Shown: positions 36,923-51,239 of the stretch, in pieces
Numbering within the stretch: the first letter of the stretch is position 1
Layout of the letters: each line of letters starts with the position of its first letter
From: Phaeosaccion multiseriatum
Lineage: Eukaryota; Ochrophyta, other classes
Direction of reading: 5' to 3'
NCBI GenBank assembly: GCA_965112735.1
Contig: OZ218958.1
Span: 310,001-374,000 of the forward strand
Length of the DNA: 64,000 nucleotides
The notes under the pieces: generated by a model
The model's database searches: none
What the model was told of the DNA's origin: nothing
Seen by the model: only the letters and a program-made list of their open reading frames with translations
Position numbers and translations under genes: made by a program

Positions 36923-39900
36923 ATGTCTTCGAGATACCGTCCGCACGTCAAGGTTGCCTGCGTGTCGAGCTGGTGAGTGTGCCAACACCCCGTCACCAAA
37001 CATGGGGACCAGTCGGTACTACTGCTGGCATTCCCTCCCGACTTTGTGATCCACTCGCCCCCCCGCCCACCTCTCCGTTTGCCTCCATATCCCACTCCCA
37101 CTTGTCTCTCTGTCCGATGACTACCTACTCCTACTCCCGATGGCAGTGTGCACCCCACCTCTGGAAGCGTCGTGTACGAGTGCCGTGTGGAGCTTGTGGA
37201 CACTCGCCAAGCGTGGGTTACCTTCAAGCGGGCGGCGGACTTCAGAGAGCTGCGGGAGGCTCTCAAGAGAGGCGCCACAGAGCACGCCAGGAGGAGCCGC
37301 CAGCTGCAGCAGCAGGAGCGGGCGGAGCGGAAGCAGCAGGTGTGCAGCAGGGAGGGGGGGGGGGGGGCTGGAAAGTATGATGTCAGTCCACTCGATTCCT
37401 CCCTCCGTCACTCGCTCACTTCCTCACTCACTCACCCACTCCCTCCTTCCCCCCGTCCCTCCCTCCCCCCCGCAGATGCACGAACTGGGCGTAAACGGAG
37501 GCTCTCTCACCACAGAGGCGGCCGAGAGGGTGATGGGAATCGACTTTTTGCTGGAGCAAGTCACCTTCCCCGCCGTGTCCGTGCTGTTGCTCGAGTCGGG
37601 CAAGGACGCCGCCATTCGCAGGAAGAGGGAGACCGCCTTCAACTTCTTCCTAGAGCTGGCGGTATGTATGCATAGGCACCTCGGGAGACGGCGGGAGCAA
37701 GCGACCAAACCCTACCTGTTAACCTGCCTACCTCCTACCGTGTATACTCACGTAACTACCTACCCACCTACCCACCCACCTACACGTACACCTACCTACG
37801 CACCTAGCCTGCTGCTTCCCTCCCGCCCTCCCTCCCTGACTACCTACCTACCTACCTACCCACCTACGTACCTCCCTCCCTCCCTCCCTCCCTCCGTCCC
37901 CAGCTCTTCTTTTTGCATGTCCCTTTGCCTACGCGTCCAACTTAAAGCCGCGCCTCACTCCTGCCACCCCACTCGCCATGCTCTGTGGTCTGTGGTCTTT
38001 TCTCCCCCCCACCACTGCACACCATGATCTGTGCCCTCTTCCCCTCCCTCCGCTCGCAGGTGCAGCTGGATCCGCTCCCCTCGGAGGTGGCATTGTTCTT
38101 GGGGCTGCTGGATGACCAACGGATGTCCATGATGATAGCGAGTGGCACTCGAGAGGCACCGCACCTCCCCACAGCTGAGCCACACCGCGGAGGACGACGA
38201 CGACGAGGAGGAGGAGGAGGAGGAGGAAGAGGAGGAGGGGGAGGGGGAGGATCGGGGGTGATAAGAAGAAGGGGACAGGCCAAGGCCCAAGGGGGCGAGG
38301 TGGAGGGGCAGCCGCAGGATGTGGGATACGTGGCTATGTCCACGGCCAAGGCCGTCACGCCTCTGCCTGTCGCACCCACATACACAGACCCTTCGTGGCT
38401 CAACACGAGCTCGCCCTTCCAGGCAAACCCCTTGGGGTCAGCAAGCTCAGGCTCAGGGGCAGAGGCCAGAGTAGAGGCAGGGGCAGGGGCTGGGACGAGT
38501 GGTGCATACCCTTCGCGAGCAGCAGTTGCGAGGGAGCAGAGGGAGGCAAAGGATGCCGAGCATGTATCAAGTGGTGGTGGTCAGGGCAGTGGCGGGGGCG
38601 CTGCTCCCTCTGACGACGACGATGAGGCTCTCACGGTCATCCTCAGCGAGTGCGGGGACAGCGAGGCCGACGAGAAGCAAGATGGACTAACAGTTGGTGA
38701 TACAGCGGCATTGAACGGCAGCAGCTGTGAAGATGAGGAGGAAAAGGACGTAGGACGACGTCATGATGCAGGCCCTCGTGATACGTCCCTGCGCCTGCTC
38801 ACACCCTCGCCTACTCGGAGGAGCTCCGTGGACCGCAAGCTGTTGGAGTGGGAGTTTCTTCGCTCTTTTCTGCAGGAAGTGGTGTTTGCGGTGGTGCGGC
38901 GGCGGCAGATGGAGGCCGATTTGCCCACCCGGGGGCGCTCTCGTGGGGCACCAGCTGGTGGTACGGCAGCAGCGGCAGCAGCAGCAACAACAACGAGAGG
39001 AGGAGGAGGAGGAGGAGGAGGGTTTCCAGCACCAGTATACTTGCCTGTGAGCGGCGACGAGAAGGACCTGCGCATCAGCGAAGTGCTGAGTTTGAATGTC
39101 AATTTGTCTCCGGAAGAGGTGGTGCAGCTGCTGGCGTTTTGCGACTGGGGCCCCTCTCAGACGGCCTCTCTCTACCAGGACCTCATCTCCGCAGCCAAGG
39201 TGGGTGGAGGCGTATGGAGAAGGCTGGATGGGTGGGTAGGGGTGGGCAGACAGATGCTACAGGGAAAGGGAGGTAGGCAGAGACGGAAAAGAGGGAGGGG
39301 AGAGAAAGACAGAGGGGAGTGAGGGCTACCACCCCGGCACTTGCGCGTCCTGACACTGTCCTGAAGCTTCGATATCGACTCCATTTTTCAAATTCATCAT
39401 TAGGTCACATTGACTGAAAACTGAAAACTGTGTCCTGACACTGTGTCCTGCACTGCGTCCTGACGCTCCACACTGTCTGTCCTCTGGGGCTTCTCAGGGG
39501 GCTCTGGAGCCCTTGGGCGCCAGCGGCGAGGCCTTGCGAGGGGGGGAGAACGGCGGAAACACGTGCTACCTCGACAGCCTGATCTTTGCCATGTTCAGCC
39601 GAGTGGACGCCTTCGACTGGCTACTCGTCAAGCCGCTCCTTGCGTCGGACCCACCCTACGCGCACTTGCTGCAGATGCACCTTCGCTTCTTCGTGTCCCA
39701 GCTCAGGAGGAATCAGGTCAGCAGTGGTTAGCAACGCGTGCCAAGAGTGCCGGAGAGGGAAGAGGGGGGGAGGGGAATGGAGGGAAGTGGAGGGGAGAGG
39801 GGAGGGCGGGAGGTCACGGGTGGGAGGATGATCGAGATGGAGAGGACTACTTGAGTGTGCCTGGATCCTCCCCAGTGTGGGCTTCCCTAAACCGCACCAT

Positions 39901-41908
39901 CCTCTGTCTCTGCCTCATCTGTCTGTCTGTTTCTGTCGATCTGCCTCTCTGCTCCTCTGACGAAAACAATGGACGCAAAAGGTGATTCCGAGGGAACAGG
40001 CGAATCTGCTGCGAGAGGCGCTGATTCAAAGCGGCTGGCAGGGGCGGAGCGGCTCTCAGGAGGACGTTTCCGAGCTGTTCTGCTTCATCATGAACGTCTT
40101 TAGGTGAGGGGTAAGGGGCAGGGGAGTGGAGAGTGGAAGGGTCTTAGTCTGGTCCATCATGCCATGAACTGTGGCTGGGGAGAGTGGAGCAGTGACGTGT
40201 TTGACCAGTCTTTTTTGTGGAGGTAGAATGGGCATGGATGCAATGCAGAGACGCATCAATCGGACACTGCTACTGCCCCTGCTGCAGTGATGGATGGGAG
40301 CCTGAGAAGATGGCAAGATGGCACCTGAAGGCTCGAGAGAAGGACCGTGAAGGCCGGACAGTGCTTGACCACCCTACTGCTCGACGACAGCGCTGATGAA
40401 ACATGACACCGGTCGCTGCCTCGGTCCTTCATCCTTCCTTTCCCCACACATGCTTGCTTCCATATGCCCCCGTCAGGTCTCCCTCCCTGCCGCTGTCCGA
40501 GGAGCTGTTTCACGGAGGCTACAAGGACTCCAACGACTCAAAGCTCACCACAGAGAGGGTGCTGCAGCTTGCCCTGCCCTCCTCAGGTAAGAGGGGGGAG
40601 GGTGCGGGAATAGGGGGGGGGGGGGGGCTTTGCTTGAAGGGAGGGACAGGCAGCGATGCTCTCTTCTCTGTGGAGGGTGGTGGTGGTGGTGGTGGTGGGA
40701 CGGGAGGGACTTAAAGCAAAGGCATGCTCAGGGATTCTCAGGGTTCCCAAGAGGAGAGTGAAGCAGGGGCTTACACTGGGGTATGTGTAGACGAAGGTCC
40801 GACCCACTTCAAGGTCTAAGGGTGCCGCACACGTGTTTGTCTTGTCTTGTGGTCGGCAAATGCATGATGAAATCAACATTTTTGCTATCAGGGAGCGAGG
40901 CCCTGACCCTGGGCCTCCTGCTACGGCAGCACTTCTTCGACAATCAGATACACGATCTCAACAGAAAGGTGTCGGGAGAGAAGGGAGAATTCAAGGTGAG
41001 AGAGAGAGAGAGAGAGAGAGTAGAGGGTGGGCCGAAGGGCGGAAAGGGGGGAGGGGGGAAGGGGCTGTGGGCCAGGCGTGCATCCCTCTCTGCTCTTTGC
41101 TTCGGAGTGCGGGGGTTGGCAGTAGCGCTCTTGCTTGCCCTCGCCACTGACCTTGGCTGAGGCTGACAATGGCTTTTTTGTTGGGTGGCAGGTGGACGCG
41201 TGGAGAATGGTTTCCGTGCTGCCGTTCTACACCACTCAGAGCGAGATCTTGGACCAGGTGGATGCGCACAACGAGAGGCACTTCGACCGCATTATGCTGC
41301 CTATGGTGCTCAAGCGATACTCGCACAGGCAGGCGGGGCAGGCAGACGCAAAGGCAGCAGTGCCACAGGGACAGGCGCAGACACGGGCAGGAGCACATGC
41401 TCAGGCACACTCACAGGGCCACACACAGCAGGGGCGAGGGGGGCGGGGGGCGCGGGGAGGGAGAGGCGATGCTCCGACGGCGTCTGCCAAGGAGAGCGTC
41501 AGCATTCCCTACAAGTGGGTGGCGAGTTGGCAAGAGGGTTGCGGGAGAGGGAGGAAAAGGGTGTAGCGAGGCGTGAGGCATGGGGATGGACCACGCTGCT
41601 GGCGTTCCGCGCGGCCTTCCTCTCGGTGTTGTGTTCTCTCGGTGTGGATGGAGTGGGGGGGCACCTCACTGTTGGTGAACGATGGCAGCACAAGGGATGT
41701 CGGAAGGGAGGGCGCACGCACGTGTGACGTGTGTCTGATGGCATTGCCTGCGCTCATCCCTGGCCAAGCTGACCTTCTCTTGCTCTGCTCGACCTCCACT
41801 CTTGCCCCGTGCCTTGCTCGTCACTGGGGGCTTTGTCCTCACCAGGCTGGACTTTTCCGAGTTCGTGCAGCTGCCTGAAGAGACCCCTTCCACCCCCTCC
41901 ACCACCAC

Positions 41909-41940
<32 letters not shown>

Positions 41941-42707
41941 GCAAGTACCGCTTCATCCTCGTGCTCCGCAGTTGGGTGAGCCATTTGGGGGACGACCTCC
42001 ACTCGGGCCACTATGTGGCACACACTGCAGACCGGAGGCAGCAGCAGCAGCAGCAGCAGCAGGAGGACAAGAAAGAGAAGGATGAGCACGACTTGGTCAA
42101 GAGGCCTCCCCCTAGCAGCGGCCTGGGGGACGACGTGCGATGGCTCGAGTACGATGACCTGTCCCGGATCGGTCCTGGGAAGGGCTTTGTGCGCGTCATT
42201 GACGGAGTGGTGGACATGGCGGAGTTATTCAGTGGAGACCTTGCACACAACAGCTACATGTTGTTTTACGAGGTGAGGCTGGGTGGATTGGTGAGGGGCT
42301 GGGTGGAGCATGGCAAGGCAGTGCAATGGTGGGTGTGTGGACTTTCATCGCTAATAGTATTCAGTAAAGTCAGACAGCAGGGAAATGTAGAGCTTGTATG
42401 ACGTCTGCGCTTGTATGACGTCTGTGTGAGAGGGAGAGAGAGAGCACCAAGGCTCAGCAAATTCCCTCCCCCCCCCTTCCTTCCTCCCACCCTCTTCGCT
42501 GTCGTGCCTCAGCTGATCGACGTGCAAGCCTGCCAAGAGTCAGCCCCCCTGGACCTGGACGGGCTGGCGGAGGTGCTGGGCGTCCACGGGGCGGAGGAGA
42601 TGGCTCGGCAGGATAGGCAGGACAGGCAGGACAGCAGCGACGCGAGGCTGGCGAGGGAGATGCAGCACGAAGAGCACAAGTCGGCGGGGTGGTGGCGGTG
42701 GAAATAG
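36923..42707 (+). CDS. Ubiquitin-specific protease with N-terminal PX-like region
   Basis: Eleven exons phase exactly: 36923-36972, 37147-37339, 37476-37661, 38060-39199, 39498-39716, 39982-40103, 40477-40586, 40892-40995, 41192-41514, 41846-42272 and 42513-42707, about 1022 residues. The first about 150 residues resemble a PX phosphoinositide-binding fold (YECRVELVDTRQAWVTFKRA, then DFRELREAL). Exon 4 is mostly low complexity with a repeat of VGDT. Catalytic parts are the Cys box GGNTCYLDSLIFAMF (Cys about 546), QEDVSELFCFIMNVF, LDFSEFVQLP, the His box LHSGHYVAHT (His about 870), WLEYDD and NSYMLFYE. It should remove ubiquitin from substrates. A His/Gln/Gly-rich insert (41330-41490) and Ser and Gln runs interrupt the catalytic fold at loop positions. 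Both catalytic residues are present, so activity is expected. The PX assignment is weaker than the protease assignment. Confidence 0.85.
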
Positions 42708-43049
42708 CGGCAGTGGCAGGACTGCTGCTGGTACATGTATCTGAAGGAGTTGAGGGTCGGAGGGGCGTTGGCCCGCCTCGTGTATTTAGAAGGGTCGCAT
42801 CAGTCTCCTGGTGGGGGGGGGCTCTGAGGGGCCTCTGGGGGGAATCGTGCTGCTGTGCGAGTCGATTTTGGTGTATATGGTAGTGGTAGTGGATTTAAAA
42901 CAGATGTAGATAGGTCTCGGCTTCGCGTGAAAGTCGACCACGAGACACGAAAATCGAGGCGGAAGTCGCCCTCAATACCGTTACACACACCAACCACTCC
43001 GTTTCACCACTTTTTTTGTTGCGAGACACTACGCCTCCTCCCAAGCAAG
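42708..43049. other. Intergenic, no gene seen
   Basis: This 342-bp stretch between two plus-strand genes should contain the terminator of the protease gene and the promoter of the membrane-protein gene. No motif was recognised. Confidence 0.4.
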
Positions 43050-46578
<3,529 letters not shown>

Positions 46579-47097
46579 GTCTGTAGCCAGCGGACGCAAA
46601 CGAGACACGCACGCACCCACAGGGCTTGAAGTTTGGTGGTGCCCGTCCTTGTTGCCTTTGCTCTCTCGGGGCAGCATAACGACAGCAGAGCCGCTTGAGG
46701 CTGAGCAGGAGGGGCGCAGACTGGCTGCTTGGTAGTAGCTGGTCACCGCCTATTGTATTGTAGATATATGTAGTCAGGAAAAAAAAATATACTACCATCG
46801 ACAGACGCGAGGGTCGAATACTCGTTGTCTTGTTGTAAGACGCCTGGTTCGACCCCTGACGTGCTACTACTTTGGTATTGACCTTATCCTCGGCCCCTGA
46901 CGGAAGGAGGCGGTATTACGCAAGGACATTGACGTCCATGGGCAGAGGAAGGAGGACTGGCAGAAAGTTGTTGTGGCGCTGAAGGCCATCAATCTGGTGC
47001 TTGTACTGGATGATGGTGGAGGCCAGGCACACGCGTCCGGACTGGCGTCTTCGCGGTAGCGGCAGGGGCCAAGGAGGGGGAAGTGCCGGGAGAGGGC
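46579..47097. other. Left flank of the inverted duplication
   Basis: The 3' flank of the membrane gene is followed at about 46905-47060 by an open plus-strand stretch (AVLRKDIDVHGQRKEDWQ, then VVVALKAINLVLVLDDGG) that ends at a stop. It may be an upstream exon or relic of the gene carried by the inverted duplication, but the right-hand copy has a different 5' part. A GGTTCGACCCC word at 46848 looks like a tRNA B box but has no tRNA fold. Confidence 0.35.
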
Positions 47098-48070
47098 ATG
47101 CTGGCCGCTGACCGGGAGGAGCAAGAGAGCCAGGCGTGGCGCCGGCACACGGGGCAGACTGTGCAGGTGCAGCTCGTCGACCCCGAGGGGTTTCCCGGGG
47201 GGGCGGACCTTTCGAGCAATGCCTTGGCAGTCACCCTCGAAGGCTCCGAGGTCCAAGTGTGTATGTGGGGGGGGCAGGCTGTCGAAGGCTTCGATGCTGC
47301 GAAGGTGTGTGACGACCTCAAGCACAAGAAAACGACGTGGCTTTGTGCTGCCCGTCCAACAAAGAGAGAGTGGGAACGGAAGGAGAAGTGTGTGAGTGAC
47401 GGCTGGACGGTGCGGGTCCAACAACGACCTCAGCGGCCAGCGACGGCAATCCCGGAAGGGGACCACGGGGACGTGGCGGCCCGAATCGTGGACAGCGCCA
47501 TCTCTCACAACTCCAACACGGCGGTGGACGGGAAGGCAGAGCAAGTTCAGGCCGTCCTGACGGAGTGTGCAGCAAACGGCACACTGTCCATGCTTGAGAT
47601 TGCTCTGAACGGCGGAGCGTTCCTCCAAGAATTTCTGGGTCTGTCGAAAGAGGCCCAGGGGGGCGACTATGGTGGTGTGTATGTCTGTGCGCTGCACACC
47701 GACAAGATGAAGGCAGGAGCTGTGCAGGATGCGCTTCAAGGGTGGCTGCAGAGGCTCCGTGGCGCCGGACAGCTCATCCCCATGGGGCTGGTCCACAACA
47801 TCGACCTGCTCGATAAGCTCCCGCACGACCGACCTATCGTCGTTGTGTGTGTTGGGGAGGGGAAGGAGAAGGACTTGCGCAAAAGCCGCCTCGAGAAGCA
47901 CATTAGAGGCACGGGAGGAGCGCCTCTCCGCATGGATAGCGGCTCTCGTCCATGCTGGTCTGGCGACCGAGCAGGATGTGAAGAACGCCTTCTATGTGGT
48001 GTACCAGCCGTCCTCGGTCGATGGCCGCCTGATCGGTGAAGCCACCATCTCGGAGATGCTCCACAGCAAC
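47098..48070 (+). pseudogene. Left copy of an unknown gene in the inverted duplication
   Basis: The plus-strand frame from ATG 47098 stays open to 48039. It encodes VQLVDPEGFPGGADLSSNA, GSEVQVCMWGGQAVEGFDA, CDDLKHKKTTWLCAARPTK, IVDSAISHNSNTAVDGKAEQ and LVHNIDLLDKLPHDRPIVVV. Near 47925 the conserved reading frame moves to another phase (WIAALVHAGLATEQDVKNAF and on to GEATISEMLHSN), as shown by the right-hand copy, so this copy has a frameshift near its end. I do not recognise the family. The density of Lys/Arg and the conserved blocks show it was a real protein. It may belong to a mobile or host-interaction gene family, but nothing in the sequence proves this. Confidence 0.55.
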
Positions 48071-49040
48071 ATTAACTGCGCAGGAAATGTTTGCTGTGGA
48101 GCATCTCGGAGATGGTTGCCTCACCCAACAGGCGGTTATGGGTCGAGGACTGTTGGTACACCACATAATAGGCGTCCTTCACATCCTGCTCTGTCGCCAG
48201 ACCAGCAAGGACGAGAAAGGACGAGAGCCGCTATCCATGTGGAGAACAATGGCGCTCCTCCCGTGCCTCTGATGTGCTTGCGGAGGCGGCTTCTGCGCAA
48301 GTCCTCTGCCTTCCCCTCTCCAACATACACAACGATGATAGGTCGGTCGTGCGGGAGCTTATCGAGCAGGTCGATATTGCGGACCAGCCCCATGGGGATG
48401 GGCTCTCCGGCGTCACGGAGCCTCTGGAGCCACCCTTAAAGCGGCCCCCGCACAGTTCCTGCCTTCATCTTCTCGGTGTGCAGTGCACAGACATACACAC
48501 CACCATAGTCGCCCCCCTGGGCCTCTTTCGGCAGACCCCGAAATTTTTCGAGGAACTCTCCGCCGCCCAGAGCACTCTCAAGCATGGGCAGCGTGCCGTT
48601 TGCTGCACACTCCGTCAGGACGGCCTGAACTTGCTCTGCCTTCCCGTCCACCGCCGTGTTGGAGTTGTGAGAGATGGCGCTGTCCACGATTCGGGCCGCC
48701 ACGTCCCCGTGGTCCCCTTCCGGGATTGCTGTCGCTGGCCGCTGAGGTCGTTGTTGGACCCGCACCGTCCAGCCGTCACTCACACACTTCTCCTTCCGTT
48801 CCCACTCTCTCTTTGTTGGACGGGCAGCACAAAGCCACGTCGTTTTCTTGTGCTTGAGGTCGTCACACACCTTCGCAGCATCGAAGCCTTTGACAGCCTG
48901 CCCCCCCCACATACACACTTTGACCTCGGAGCCTTCGAGGGTGACTGCCAAGGCATTGCTTGAAAGGTCCGGGCCCCCGGGAAACCCCTTGGGGTCGACG
49001 AACTGCACATGGACAGTCCGCTCCGCGTGCCGGAGCCACT
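47138..49040. repeat. Tail-to-tail inverted duplication, arms about 0.95 kb
   Basis: The left arm (about 47138-48073) and right arm (about 48086-49040) are reverse complements with few mismatches, separated by only 12 bp (48074-48085). The innermost arms read CATCTCGGAGATGCTCCACA and its complement. Each arm carries one copy of the same unknown gene, with 3' ends facing each other. The structure could form a long hairpin, and a read-through transcript would be double-stranded. Confidence 0.9.
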
Positions 49041-49125
49041 TGAGCGACGTGGGCTTTTCCCGGCGGGGCTGCTGTTGTTGGTGTGGGGAAAAAAAAAAGC
49101 AAGCGGTGGTGAGAATCTGGAAGAC

Positions 49126-49159
<34 letters not shown>

Positions 49160-49331
49160 CACCCACCTTGGTTGAAGAGTCGTCATGTGGTCGGAGAGCA
49201 GCAGCCGCGGCCGTTCCAACAACTGCTGTGGCAGCCGCAGCTGCCGCAAACCCGATGCCATCACCCCCCCCCCACACATCCCTCCTCTCCCTCCCCTCCC
49301 ACGGCCGCAAGCGTGTCCGGCGCTGCGCCAT
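48086..49331 (-). pseudogene. Right copy of the unknown gene, frameshifted
   Basis: ATG 49331 (MAQRRTRLRPWEGRE) opens an Ala-rich first exon to 49167 (donor AAG/GTGGGT). A (CA)n intron follows, then an exon from about 49071 with KPTSLKWLRHAERTVHVQFV and the same blocks as the left copy. The frame breaks after KMKAGTV (stop at 48436). It resumes as GLVRNIDLLDKLPHDRPIIV, and breaks again near 48230 before AGLATEQDVKDAYYVVYQ and the terminal SEMLHSKHFLRS stop. The breaks differ from those of the left copy, so both copies decayed independently after duplication, or sequencing errors affect both. This copy retains the 5' exon that the left copy lacks. Confidence 0.55.
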
Positions 49332-50056
49332 GTTGTTCACGAGAGAGAGAGAGAGAAGGAAGGAATGAGAGAGAGAGACAAAAGGGTGTGACGGTTGGAA
49401 CAACAACCAGTGACTCTGACGGTGGAAAAATAGGGGACAAGTCGCCCATACCGTTGCGCGCCAGCTCGGCCGACCCCCCCTCGAGGCTTCCTGTCGCACC
49501 CCTCTTGAGCCTCATCCCGCTGCTGCTACCGCTGCTGCTCCCACTGCTCCCACTGCTCCCACTGCTCCCGCTGCCGCAGCTCATGCCGCTTTTGAGCCCC
49601 CCCCCGCCGCTCTCGCTGCTGCCCGCCGCGCCCCCCTTGTTGAGCCCCACCCCGCTGCTACTGCCGCTTCTGCCGCCGCTGCTCCCGCTGCTTCCGCTGC
49701 CGTTGGCTATTTCCCTCCCTCCCTTATCTCCCCCCCCCCTTCATCCCGTCCGGGGGAATAATGGCACGCAAAGACGACCTTCCCTCCTATACTGGCCCAG
49801 CTCGTGCCCGCAAGCTCTACAAGGGGTTTAGAGAATACTCCACTGGCTCTGTGCCAATATGTGAAGCCTCCTATTATAATGTAGCGTGCTCAAGGTCCTG
49901 GTTGAAGAGAAAAAGAAAAAAGGTTCTAGAAAAGGGGTCCTGACACCAATACTAGACATCGCCCTCTAAATTGGGGGAAGTATCGATATCGACCTAGACC
50001 CAGACAGCACACTGCCCCCACAAGACTAAGCTTTACGTACAGCATCCCCAATGCCG
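49332..50056. other. Right flank of the inverted duplication, low complexity
   Basis: Contains CTGCTCCCA/CTGCCGCTG-type short tandem repeats (49505-49705). A short plus-strand frame, 49761-49943 (MARKDDLPSYTGPARARKLY, 60 codons), has no recognised relative. The repeats would read as Gly/Ser on the minus strand and could be an upstream exon of the right copy. Confidence 0.35.
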
Positions 50057-51065
50057 TCAACGCGCAGCTCTCTTGCGTACCTTCTTTGTCGGCGGTCCTG
50101 AGCCTCCAGACAGAAACTCCCGAGCTCGACTGACAAGCTCCTGGCTGGTCTGGGAAGTTCTTAAAAGAAAGGTCTCCAACAGGACAGGCACATCAGCCGC
50201 AAGCGTACGGATGGGCTCCATGCTGTTCTCCTCCGGCTCAAAGCCAACCCACTGAACTTGGACGAGAAAGTCGCCACCCTCACCCTCGACGCGGTCGACA
50301 AGTCTCTCCACAGTCCATAGGGGAGCGGGTATGGATCTGGGCGAGTGCGTCAGTGCTGACACCAACACACGCATCACAATAGTAGCGTAGCCGTGAAGCA
50401 TGAGCAGTGAAGCGCCTCTTCTTGCCAATCAGCTCCTCCACTTCATATACCATGGGGCTCACCTCACAGATCACTCTGTAGGGCCCACTCCACACTCCAC
50501 GCAGCTTGCTATGGGCCAAAACGTTGGCCATATTGACAAAGACACCAGGAACGAAGACGCCAGTGTGACCAAGCTTGCGCGTCAAGTCCGTCTCGAGTCT
50601 CATCGCCAGCAGCAGGCAGTCCATCGGCGCATCGTTGTGGAAGACACGCTTCTTCTCACGCACTGCCTGCAGATGGTCGTAAATGCGCTGATGGACTGCC
50701 TGCTGCTGGCGATGAGACTCCTCTCCAATCGCCTTAAACATACCCTCCGGTAGCTTGCATACACGCATCTTCTTGACAAGATCAGCGTCGTTCACCAAAA
50801 TCACGTCCAGAGGGTGCACAGGCTTGCTGTTCGTGTGCAACTCAATAGGAGAGAGACCGTCGCGTGAAGGGCTCGGAGTAGAATTGTGCGCCGCCTCTAC
50901 CATGTGGAGTCTCAAAGGTGATTGGCATGTTCGAATCCGGATTGCCGCCAGTTGGAGACGTACTATGACGTCATTCATTGCCTTATTTCTGTGGCGCACC
51001 GCCCAGAATCCGGACTCCGCCCTGCAGAGGCCACCAGAATCCGGAATCCGCCCTGCAGAGGCCAA
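50057..51065 (-). mobile_element. Decayed Ty3/gypsy chromovirus fragment (integrase end and chromodomain)
   Basis: On the minus strand, 51065-50280 reads like the C-terminal part of a Ty3/gypsy integrase: VEAAHNSTPSPSRDGLSPIE, HTNSKPVHPLDVILV, a helical stretch, then GVWSGPYRVICEVSPMVYEV and KRRFTAHASRLRYY. After a frameshift near 50350 a chromodomain follows (APLWTVERLVDRVEGEGGDF, then VQVQWVGFEPEENSMEPIRT). This order is typical of chromoviruses, whose chromodomain guides insertion to heterochromatin. No reverse transcriptase, RNase H, gag or long terminal repeats are present in the window, so it is a solitary, inactive remnant. Confidence 0.75.
51003..51064. repeat. Two-copy 30-bp tandem repeat
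   Basis: Two adjacent copies of a unit beginning CCAGAATCCGGA and ending CCTGCAGAGGCCA, at the upstream edge of the retroelement remnant. Confidence 0.8.
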
Positions 51066-51239
51066 ATTTAGAATCTCTGAGGTGCCGACTTCACGGGCGT
51101 GTGAATGTGATGTGGGCCCGCCAAAAAGCCTGGATCACCAACACGGCCACTTGCGGTTTCCCCGCCCGCCCCCCCAAATAACAAAATCGCCCTCCCCCCC
51201 TCCTCCCCCCTCGCCCTTTATCATCTTTGATATGGAGGT

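Noticed and set aside
46800-46870. tRNA-like sequence with GGTTCGACCCC
   Set aside because: The word resembles a B box, but the T arm does not pair and no acceptor or anticodon stem can be folded.
46867-47901. Long minus-strand open frame opposite the left arm
   Set aside because: It is antisense to the conserved protein of the left copy and has no conserved blocks of its own. The conserved frame is on the plus strand.
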